A DNA stretch of 64,000 nt. It comes from Cheilinus undulatus. Its lineage: Eukaryota > Chordata > Actinopteri > Labriformes > Labridae. The position numbers and the translations under genes were made by a program. Location of the stretch: positions 37,036,151 to 37,100,150 of the forward strand of contig NC_054877.1 in the NCBI RefSeq assembly GCF_018320785.1. Reading direction: 5' to 3'. Within the stretch, counting starts at the first letter, position 1. Each line of letters begins with the position of its first letter. Under the pieces are notes generated by a model. That model was not told the DNA's origin, made no database searches, and worked only from the letters and a program-made list of their open reading frames with translations. This document shows positions 34,308-46,300 of the stretch, one piece after another.

Positions 34308-37300
34308 CTATAGAAACAGAAACCTGCATTTAAGCAACTGTCTAAAGACACCATCTAACTTTGTCATTAGTATGCATTCATAAAATAAAATTAGGACCTT
34401 TTGTGCTACTGGTAGAGAGTCCTCTTGCCTTGGCGTAGATGTTCTTGACTGGAATGGATAATTTAAGGAATTCAATGATCTCAATAAAATCATGATAACA
34501 TTTATTTAGAGTTCTATTTCTTTACATCTGAGTATAAAAATAGAAGTATGAAATTAGCTTACTCATACAGATTTAAATCAAGATTGCTTTTGGAGATATA
34601 AATAGCAATGTGCAAACATTAAACATCAACACCCTTCGTCTATACCTGTGAAACAGTAAGCGTCTCCAGTGCATGCAGCCTGTGCAGCACAGCAGCCATG
34701 TCGTGCTGCAGCCTTAGCAGGGCTGTTGCTATTTGCTCGTTGATGTTTCCCCTGGCAGCACTGACAGGATGTCTGCTCTGAGGCACACAACAGCAGGAAG
34801 CATCGACACTCACACACTGCTGAGAGCTGCAGGGTGTCCGTGGCGACTGCACACCTGAAACAAAGTGTGACAGCATGCTTTTTTTTTTTTTTTTTTGGAT
34901 ACACTGCAGTGCTTTTTGTTTATCGGTTGCCTTTAAGTGCTAAGATGGGTAAAGTGTGAATCTTAAGGAAAGGTGAATCAGGGACACTGTCAGTTTAAAT
35001 CAAAGTTGACGCCTGATTCTCACCTCTCCCTCTTCTTGACAACGAGCTGTTGTGTTGGCTTGTACTAATCCCCTCTTTAAAGTAGGAATCTCCCATCAGT
35101 GCTTGATCCTCTCCATTCAAGGTGGTGTTGCTTTCAAACCAAAGATCCTTTTGCCTCACTGAGGCAGCTCTGGATCCAGGTGACAGAACTTTGGACGAAC
35201 ATCGACCCTTGAAGAGGTAAGAGGAGAAAGTCAACCACAGTTTGATTAGCTGTAATAAGGTCAGAACAATTCATTTGTGCATTATTGTTTTCACAATTAA
35301 ACACACAGTAGGTAAATTATGCCACAAGAGGGCTCCAGTCAAAACAATATCAAAAGATGATGTGAGGGTAGCAGGGAATCATGCCCCCCATGATCCTTAT
35401 GAAAAAGAATTGAACATACCCAAAACACTAAGGAAGAAAATATGGTCATTGTTATAGGGGGAGGCTGGGCAATAAAACATGCAATGGATGGCAGAAAATA
35501 AGCTTAACTGACAGTCTAGCTGCAGAACATTCATCTCTGACTCTCATATACTGTTCATCTGAGACACCGTATATCTCAGGACAGACACACACACAAATAT
35601 TTTGAAATAAAATCAGATTAAATGTCCGTTTAGGCCTGACCTGCAAAACCTGATCACCGAACGTTTAATGAAGCTGAGTGAACAGTGTGTTTACATGAAT
35701 AAAGCTCGTCCTACATAAACACACACTAACGTAGCAGGCCTTGCTCACTTAGCTCTGTTAATTGTGTGAGCTACATAGATAATTGAGCTATGTAGCTAAT
35801 GCAGCTAAAGCTAAGCTCACAAAGCAGCAGATATGTATCTACGTTATCCACGTAGCTACCTTAGCTTTAGCTACCTTTGCTAAAGCTCACGTTGCAAATG
35901 CTAACTTAGCCACAGATTACAGCACTAACATTGCCAACGTAGCCAAAGCTAAGCTCACAAAGCAGCTTTGTAACCTAGGTATCTACATTATCTACGTAGC
36001 TATGTTACCTTAAGCTACATTTACTAAAGCTAACTTTAGGTAACTAATTGGCTTATGTAGTAGGGTTAATTACATAGCTAGCAAAGTCTTGCAAATACAT
36101 TCATGAAACAACCACTTTTGCAAGCATTACTGAATAAGCTACATTTCAGAAATAAAACGTTTAAAAAAAATCTAGAATTCAATTATGTATAAACCCATTC
36201 TAAAAGTTGTTGTGTGAATGGCCACTTGCTTTAGCCTTGTATGCTTTAACTTAAGCTAACATAGCTACATTAGCTACGTAGTTAACGTAACTACATAAGC
36301 CAATCTAGCTATGTTAGCTTTAGTAATGTGGGCTTTAGCAAATGTAGCTAAAGCTAATGTAGCAACATCAGCTATGTAGGTGATGTAGCAATGTAGCTTA
36401 AGCTAAAGCTTACAGACAGTTGCTCCCTTACCCATGAAAGTAGCTTCAATAGCTTTACCTTTTGCTAATTAGCTTTAGCACTTGCTATGTTAGATGCGTT
36501 AGAGTGTTTTCATGGAGGGCAGGCTTTTTTCCTGTAAGCAGACTGCTTACTCAGCTTTATAAAATATTTTGTAATCAGGTTTTGCAGTTTAGGTTTTTGA
36601 CTTTTAACTTTTGGTATCCTAACCCTTACCCTGACCCAAAGCAGAAGTTAAATCTGATTATATTGTGCATGATTTGCGTGTTTTTCCTTCCTGATGGAGG
36701 TGGTGTCTCAGTAGTGATCTGCAAGGGAAAGGGGAGGGGGTATTCTGGGGTTGTCTGCAGCCAGGCTGTCTTGAATAATTGTGATCCATCACAAGTAAGC
36801 AGCATACAACAAGAATGAGATAGTGCAAAAGAAAAAAAAAATAGCATTGGCAGCAGACTGTTCTTATTTTTTCAAAACCATGACCAACCCAACTGTCAAC
36901 ATAAAAAGCTTTAGCTAATGCCTAACAGACTGACAAGAACCGAGAAATGTGTAGAACAAAACACACCAGTTACATACAATGTTATCACTACAGTCGCTGA
37001 TGTATGCTGATGATACTTTAACACAGTGTGACAGAGTTTGAGTACTAGGAGCTACAACACAAAATGCTCCACTAAAGAGCAACATTCAGCTTAAACATAG
37101 GGGTCTGGCATTAGTTTTCCAACTAAAAATGAACTTTTATTTAAAAAAAATTACATGTGTGTGTTACCACTGGCGGCCAAAATTAGAGATATGTTTGGAA
37201 AAACTTATGTCAGATTTCTAACCCTCAGCCCACACATCTGTCTTCATTGTTTCACTTCTCCTCCCATCAACTGTCTAGTATCCCAATTTCATCTTCTTTT

Positions 37301-40300
37301 CAGATTGCAAATGCCTTAGCCTTCATTCATAACCTTTTCAAATTTAAACATTCATGAGAAAATAAGTATTATTAGCACTTTGAGTGGAATAATGAGCCTT
37401 TCTAAGGGTGGCCCTTCTGGCATTTTCCCAAATTTCAGATGGCCGGTCCATCACCATAGCTTTAGTCATTTTTGATTAATCTTGACAAGTTTGACACTTG
37501 GTAACATACATTTCAATTACATGCCTTAAATTTAGAGAAGTGATAACACTCTTCAATAGGAGGAAATAGTTAGCCTGCACTGTCTGACGTCCAAAAATAC
37601 ACACGAATGCATCTTTACAGCGTGCAACCTTTGTGGGTAAAGTCTGAAAAAAAGTTCATGGACTAAATGGCAAATACCATGTTTTTTAATGGGGGTTTAT
37701 TTTACTTTCATTTTTTCTGTGGTCAGTGGTTTGTGGTCCTGTTGTATAGCTTGAAATTGTTTTTTGCATCTCTAGAATACATGAGAAATTGCTGCTAAAA
37801 TGTTTTAAATGTTGATATATGAGTAATTAAAAAGAGGGTGGAATTATTAATTATACCTGAATAGGGTAATGTTTCCTTGGGGATATGGCTTCAAATACAA
37901 AGAAATAAAGGGCCTATTAAAAAAATACAATGTGTTATTTTGGCCTCGATTCATCAGAACATGGTAATTATTTCATTTTCCAAAATATTACAAAGGTTAA
38001 AGGTGCTGGTAGGTGTATGGACATAAAGCGTTGGTTAAATTTGTCATTTAGCTTTTAAAAAGAAAGTGAGTCAGCAACTTTGGGGGAGGAAGACCACACC
38101 TCATCCATGGCCAGATGCTCCATCGAGTCGCAGAATTCCTCGTTATCTGAGTCTGTGGATCGGCGGAGGTTCTTCTCAGGAACATCAGTATGATCTAAAT
38201 GGTGCACAACAAAGCAAACAAACATCAGTGGAAGATGTTTTTAACTGTACATTTAAATCTGATTAGTAGTTTTATTGTTGGCACAAAGAGTGCATATGTG
38301 ATTTTCAGGATTTTTGAAGTTGGGTCGTATAAGGTATTTGGTTATAGCAGTGGCATTAGCCTTCAGTGATTTCTGTGAAAGTTGCTCCTGTGGTTATAAA
38401 GATCTCCGGCATAACCAATTCTAGCCTGAATAGCTGATTTATTTTTTGGTACACACAGGGAGGTACAGAAGGGACTGTAACTCCTCTGTTTTAAGGCTAA
38501 GAATTATGCAAAAAAATTGCATTATTAGTGGTATGGCTGATGTGAATGATGTGGGCATGTTGCAATCTGCCATATGTCTAAAGCCTGATTTATGCTCTTG
38601 TGTTGATGCTGCACTATAGCATAAACCATAGATCTGCACTGCCCTGAGCCAAACACAGAGGCCGAAACACATAGCCAGCTTGCATCTCCTAAAAAATGTA
38701 ACTATGTATTGAATGAGCACGGTTGCAGACAGTGATACATCTAGTCAAATCTACTTGCTGGAATCCACATGTCTCACTCAATGGCCAACAAGTGCAAAAA
38801 AATCACCCTCAGCTGATTCAGCAGCCATACTTTCCATCTCCTCTGATGTCTGATCTCTTTTCATCTTTGCAATGACTGCAGTTTAGGCAACTGCTGCACA
38901 ATAGTTATCAGCTCCAACTCCACATATTATGACCAGTTAGACCGGTCTCAGTTGACATTTCCTGTACACAAACAAGCAGGATGTGGCAGCAGAACCGGGA
39001 ACTGGCAAAAAAACATCCCTCTGCTGAGTAACATTTGGACAAAGTATTGCAAAGACACACCAGGGCATGAGTATATAGTGCACACAGTCATTTAGGCTGC
39101 TTTGTCATAACTATGGCATAGATTGAAAGCAGATGGGTAACTCTTAATTAACCCCTCAAGCCCTATTTTTAACCATAATTTCTCGCCTGGACTCCTTGTC
39201 TTGAAAAAAAAAATCCTGTGGTGCACAGTCAAGATCTAAACATCTTTTTTCAGGATAATCTTGGCTTTAAGAATATGTGCACTGCAGTCATATCACTTGA
39301 ATTTTGAAAAAGTTATGGGACTATAATTGCAAAAGAAAAACTTAATGGAAATTCAACTCAAAGATTTTTATATGTGACACAGTAGAAAATAATGACTAAG
39401 AGATTTTTTTGCTCAAACCTGTTCTCTTATCTCTTTGGGGCCAAAAATTTAAAAAATAATAATTCTGTGACAAAAAGTCTTCAGATAGTTCACATATTTA
39501 CAAAAGAGTCCCAGTGTTTCTTTATATTGGCTGATTATGAGCCATTATGCAAAGCAGTTCCTGTCTGCAGTGGCACAGAGGGCCACATCACAGGCTCTCT
39601 GTCTTTCTTTCTCTTCATTATGAGATGTTCAGGCTGGCCCCTACATGATCTTCCCAGCCAGTATTCCATATGTACGGAAGCATGATGCAACTATGGAACA
39701 GCCTGCCATTGGTTGTCACAGCCTATGTGACTAAACATTATGGTGTCTAAAGCCTGTTTTATGCTTGACATGTCCGCGAGGTTGCGAGTGCCTGCACGTT
39801 GAACGTGATGTCAAATAATAAGACACACCCCTTCGCAGGAGTCCCATGCGGTCAATTTTTGTCTGGCTGTGCACAACCCCGAAATTTTTACAGACGCGGA
39901 TGCGGCAGACATCAAAATGGCCTATTTTGAGGAGCTTTTGGTGACAGAAGTCAGAAAATATAATAACCTGTATAGTTCTTCTTTTAAAGATCACAGAGAC
40001 TGCCATATAATTCCTCATCTATCTCTCACATTGGCGATGCAAGAATATTGTACTCCCCCCTTGTCCTTCCTCTCTTGATTGAGTGGCCGTATGGAGCATC
40101 TCCTCTCTCTTTCATGCTGTAACAACAACAGTAAACACAGCAGCTCCTCTTTGTGGTTCTCCATAATGTAAACAACAAATCTTCCTCTATGACTTGCATT
40201 AAACATGCAACAGATGTGATTCTTGAAGACACTGCCCCCTAGCTTTTGGGAGAATATCAGTTTGCTTCGAAGAGGAAGCCGGCGCTACGTATAAATGCAC

Positions 40301-43300
40301 TAGACGTTTCCACATCATAAGTCCGCATCAGTGTTTCTCCGTGTGGCTGTCCGCAAAGCATAACTGAGCCTTTAAGCTAAGCTAGCTGCAGATATAATAT
40401 GAATTAAAAATGGATTAAAAAAGACAGTCAACTTCAGAGTTACTGGTGTGGATTCAATCTTTAAATGCCCCCGAAAGTCACCTAGATTCCAGGCTGGCTG
40501 GATGGCACCATTATCTGGCTTCCTCAGAAACCCATGAGTGATGTCACTGAAACCATGTTCATGTTTTATATAACTTACGGTTCCTCCTGAAATGGTACTT
40601 AATCTAAGATTTTCAAAAAGTGACTCTGGAGGAGTCATTATCGTTAACTTTTCGGAGGTATGCATTGTAAAACAATGGTCTTTTTATACTTGTGTAAGTA
40701 ATGTTTACTCTCAGCCAAATATTTTTTAAATGAATGACTGATCTTACCAATCAGGTGTCCATTAAAGCGTATATATGGGTTATATTGCACACTGGGCTCA
40801 ACAGAACAGGCTAGCTCCTCCTCCTCCACCTCACTGTTGAGTGAGCTGTGGGTCCCATTGGTGAAGGGAGACATGCTGGGCTCCATGCTGCTGTTGGACC
40901 CCCTGGTGTCAGACCTCCACCTCTTGTCCTCCACCCTCAGCCGCCTCGGGTCAGGACCCCAGCCTGGGGTGATGAAAAAAAAAGGGGGGGGGGGGGCATG
41001 GCAAAGCTTACCTTTGTCTAGCCATGTCTCAGCTGGGATATACTCATTGCAAACTGCTTTGTTTGTTGAAACACTGTGATATTTGAAGATAAAATAACAG
41101 AGCAGTACTTCATTGTGTGCATGTATTGGGGTGGGGGGTAGAAACATACTGCATAAATTTACTTCTAATGGATGCTATGTAAATCATACACTAAATAACA
41201 ACCTCAGGATCAGGACTATCATGAACGTTTCAATACTAAAATGTTGCCAAAATATTTACACAATTTAAATAGTGCCATAGTGATAGAGGTTTCTTGCAAT
41301 TTTGTATGGATTTGTTTTTCCTACACAACCACCTTGTGCTATAGGTGTATTATTTTTAAGTTTTAGTTCTTTTTGTCACCATTAATCATTACAAGACAGA
41401 CACTGTATTGTTGTAAAACATATGCTATTGTAAAGTATCAAGCCCTTTTTCTTGCCATATTACAGTTGCTATTCTTCATCTTTAGAAAACATGTTATCTT
41501 TAACATAACTTTTAGCTTGTCACAGACTTTTAAATTGAGATTACAAAACAAACAGACATTACTGATCATTTCTCATAAAAAGGGCATGGAGTTGCAAAAT
41601 TAAGGTAGATCAAAGTTGTATAAACAAGGATTGCATACACTGCATCCTTTTCAAATAAAAGCAAGCATCCTTTTTGGTGCAATTCCTGTTAAAATAGGCC
41701 AAAAAGGACCGAGTAGCTTCCTGTAAACCTGGAATAAATAATATAATTGATAGTGACTATTTTCAGCAGCTCATTTGTACACATTTGGTATACTTGTGAC
41801 TATTTTTAGCAGGTTTTTTTTTGCAGGACAGACTCTAAATATACCACAGTGTGTTTAAAGTAACGGAGGCATGTCAATCAGTGCAAAAGAGGGGCTCTCT
41901 GATGTGATACAGGTATTACTTTCATGTTTTCAGTGAGTTTTTGACATGAAGAACAAATGTTGGCCTAAATATAGCTGAATGACTGTAAGTGTGCAGCCTT
42001 TACACCACAGCAAATGTCACAACACAAAACAACTAACTGATGGTACCTGTTTCCTCCTCTTTGTCTTCATCCTCTGTATTGTCTTCTTCATCCCCATTCT
42101 CCTCATCATCACTTTTCCTCCAATCACCACTTTCCTCACTTCCCTCCATCTCACTATTTTCGTTGCTTCTCTTTGCCTCCTCATTACTGACACTTATGTC
42201 ATGAACACTGTCTTTGTCATGTTCTTCAAGGTTTTGAACATCATCCCACAGATCCCCATAGCCTGAACAGTGAGGGAAACACTCTTGATTAACTGTTTAG
42301 TGATGCATTTATACAGCAAAGAAAGACCCACAGAACAGTTTTATGTTTCAGAGTATCTATACACTACATCTACACCACAAAGTGCAACAACTGGGGTAAA
42401 CCAACAGCAGACACAGTGACCCACTAAAGCACAAACACGACAGCCACACAACAACACTATATGTAACTATAGCTATACAGTGCTGTGTAAAATATTTACC
42501 CCCTTCCTTTTTTTTGCATATTTGTCCCACTTAAATGTTTCAGACCACCAAATATATTTTATTTTCTTTTAATATAAGACAAAGATAACCTAAGTAAGGC
42601 TTGTGAGATTGAACTAAGCTTTCAAAAAAAGTGGTTAATCACAGTTAATTCATGATTTAAAAATGGGGACAATTACTTTTTCGCATAGGGCCAGGTAAGT
42701 TTGGATGGCTTTTTAGTTGATCTTATGTTTTTGTTAATTTTGTTAATAATAATAATAATAATAATAATTTTGTTAATAAATGAAATCATGATTTAAAAAC
42801 TGCGTTTTGTCATTTCTAGCATTATCTGTGTCCAATATCAAAAATTGTTGGATGGTCTGAAACTTTTAAGTGTGACAAATATGCATAAAAACAAAAATTC
42901 AGGAAGAGAGCAAATAGTTTTTACTGCACTGTAAATGCAAATTCAACAGTGTAAACAAATGACAATATACACTTATCAGTCAAATTTAATATCAATAAAA
43001 GTTAAGCCAAGCTTTAACACTGAGACACTAATCTATGAGCTCTACAGCTACCATGAACACCACAGACTTGCCTTCCAAAGTTGGTTTCTTAAATGGTCTG
43101 ATCAGCTCATCTAGTGATGAGAAGACATGTGACAGGCTCAGTATTCCATCGAAATCATGTGTGTAAGACGATTAACAGAATACGACACCCAGCTTGAGCA
43201 GCAGAGCCCTTCAAAGACAGTTTCTCTTTTTCTTTAGCAAGTATTAAAGTATGACCTAACAGCATGGTTCATAATGACATTAGTGGCTCCTTACCTTTTT

Positions 43301-46300
43301 GGCTTGATCCCCTAGCACTGCCAAACTGAAAAAATCCCCTTTATTGATGACTATCTTGCATGCATACCAGTATATTTTTTTCATTATTATCTTTATAAAA
43401 CTGGTATGTTTGGTAGGTGAAGCTAAATCTTTGAGCTGTTTTTAAATCCGTGATTTAAATAATGTTGAGCCATCACATGTGGTATATTTTAACTATCAGC
43501 TAACAATTTCAACTGCTAATCAATTACTTAAGGTGTTTTTGTCACCAATATCAATTAGGTTAAAACTATGATATTGATAGTTCATAACTTAAGAAAAATA
43601 TTCCAACTAGCCATTTACTGTAGCATCAAACTAGCTCTAGCTGACTATATTAACAGCTAATTTACATCCATGTAGGTAAACACTTTACCAGTTTGCATAT
43701 TAGCTAACTTTTCCAAAAGATACAGCTCTCTTTGTCAGGTGTCAGTTATTCATAATCCATGTTGAAAGATTTGCTATCTACTGCCAACTGTTTAGCCAAT
43801 GTTTAGTAAACTATTTGAAAAACTATCCATTATTGTTACAAAAGCATTTTGACCATTAAAGAGTTACTTTGAGATGACTAGTTTGTTAGCATTTGGGAAA
43901 CTTTAGCTTGTACTAACCTTATATCCATTGCTTTTAGCTAACTATCATCTGACAAAAGAACATTTGAGCAATCTTTTTAAAAGTTAGCTTGGTACTGCCA
44001 TCGTTTATCTGTTTGGTTAGTATTCATTTTATTGTTTCGCCAATAAGCTACATACAAACCTCTTCGATTATCTGTTTCAACTGTTAATCCATTAGTGTTA
44101 CAAAATCATTTCAACCATTGTTATAGTACGCTAGCTGTTGGGAAATCTTAGCTTGTATCAACCTTACATCCGTTGCTTTTAATTAGCTTTTATCTGAGCA
44201 CAAGCTAACTTGCAGCCTTTGTTTATTGATGCATTTTAGCGTTAATTTGATCATTTCAACAGTTAGCTAAATTGTAGACTCAAACATCTTCAGCTATGTA
44301 TTTCAACCGTTAATCCATTAGTGTTATGAAATCAGTTTAACCATCTTTTCATTACTTTTAGCTAACAAGTTTGCTACGTGTTGGAAAACCGCTTTATCCA
44401 ATGCTCTAATGTTTTGGCCCAATATATCAACCCCCTGATTTTGTTTACTATCAACCTATATAAGTAAGCTATATATTCTAACTTCTTAGTGATTTATTTT
44501 ATTATCTCTTATCATTTCTAACCATTTGTGCCTTATGGCAAAATCACTAAGCATCTTCAGTGAGCTAACAACTTAATGCAAGCTTTCTATTTAAATTGTT
44601 TGCCATAAATGTAACCAAACCATGATTTGGACAATTTTATCCATTTATTAAGCCAGCTGTTTCAGTTGTTATTTTAAAGACCTAGATAACTGTTACTTTG
44701 AGATTTTAACATTTTATCCATTTTTAGGTTACTGCTTCATTTGTAAGCTATATTTAAACTGTTTATCCATTATATTGAGTTACACTGTTGATTATCAACC
44801 ATAGATGTATACAATTTCAGCTGTAAGCTCTCTATTTAAACAATTTATCCATCAAGTTACCATATCATTTAAACCATTTTCCATTCAATTAGTGGTTTAC
44901 TTTTTTCTGTTTCTCCAGCTGACATCTACCACATTTTAACAATTTCCAGTGTTTCCTAAAATTTCCCTTAATAAGTTTTCCACTTCATATGAATTTTACT
45001 TGTTTGTATTTTTTCGCCTTCTGTGTTTGTTGATTAACTTTCCTAAACTCATCCATGATTGTAATACATAGTTACTGGGTGCCACATTTTTTTTTCCTCA
45101 CGGAAACTATCATTTCAGGCTTTTACACTAACTGGAAAATGGTATGATTTTTCTATGTATGCTTTTGATACAGTTGAGTACACACAAGTAGCCCTGTCTG
45201 GGAATCAGGTTTGTACTTTACCTGCATGTTTTGCAAAAGGCCTGGTGAAGGGTCTCCTGTCCACTTCATTTTCTTCAGTTTCTCCATCTTCACCATCTAC
45301 TTCAGAGTAGAAGGAGCCAAGCTTTTGCACCAGGTCAGCTACTTCTTCTGAGATTGGGATAGTCTCCAAAATCTGACAACACATAAAAAAATGAAGACTG
45401 GATATGAAAATGAGTGTGCATAATAAATAATGTAACAGTAAAATGCACATTATAGTATGGTAGAACTATACTAAAAAGGTTATTTTGATAAACCACACAC
45501 AGCCAAGGATGCCCAGTTTATTCCTTACGTTAGGAAACATCACATGCTGAATATGACAATAATGGCATACTGATGCAAAAGAGGTAAAATATTATGTCTA
45601 TACAGAATTTTTATTGTTGGTTTAAGCAAGTTATGTTGAAAAATATACAGAGCAAGTTGTGTGCTCCAGTTTCAACTACTTATTATTCTGTATGCAGCTT
45701 CTATTCTGCTTTTCTTTCCCCTGAAAGGACTTACCAGCTGGATGTTCTCAATATAATTCTTCATGGCTTCCTCCTTTGTCATATTTCCCAAAGAGCTCCA
45801 TGCATCCCTGGCAACACAAGTCATAGTTCATGGCGAGAGGAACATTAAGAAGTGAAAATGTTGCTGTTACATAATGTTTTTACAGAAATTAATCTAAAAA
45901 TGTTGTATATAATTCTGGAGCACTGCAGAATTACCCACTACATGTGCAGTATTATATCAAATATTTGATGATTAAATCAATTTAAAAATACCACCCAAAA
46001 GAAGTGACTATGCCTGAGATTGAGGCTCTAAATAGATAAGGGTCGGATTTTATGATAAAAGAGACATTATGTTGATTTCTTTTCTAAACTTAAGCCCCAT
46101 GAAGAGTTCTTGATTGGTTATGAAACAGACTAAAATTTAATGGGATCATAACTTTTTAGGAGCAAAAAAAGCAAACAAGCAACAGCAACAATTCATTATC
46201 TATATTAATTTTTTTTGCCTGAAATTAACCCACTAATGATGGGAGTCAGATGAGACAGTTTACTGCACATTTTGGGAACAGCCTGTTCTTAACTTCCCAT

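Larger units (their letters stand above)
38195..40747 (-). other. ACBD5 intron 6
   Basis: This 2.55 kb intron carries a Harbinger-like element (39749-40374) and a lone end of the same family (38578-38627). The rest shows nothing I can name. Confidence 0.65.
42263..45221 (-). other. ACBD5 intron 4
   Basis: This 2.96 kb intron holds a Tc1-type MITE (42478-42931) and a long degenerate repeat (about 43480-44900). No gene was recognised. Confidence 0.65.

Noticed and set aside
35783-36013. Open frame with repeated [11 protein letters not shown]-like peptide
   Set aside because: It is produced by the GCTA-rich 138-base repeat and has no splice or start context.
40644-41147. Open frame of 167 codons on the minus strand
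   Set aside because: Only 40748-40963 is coding (ACBD5 exon 6). The ends run into introns past a GT donor and an AG acceptor.
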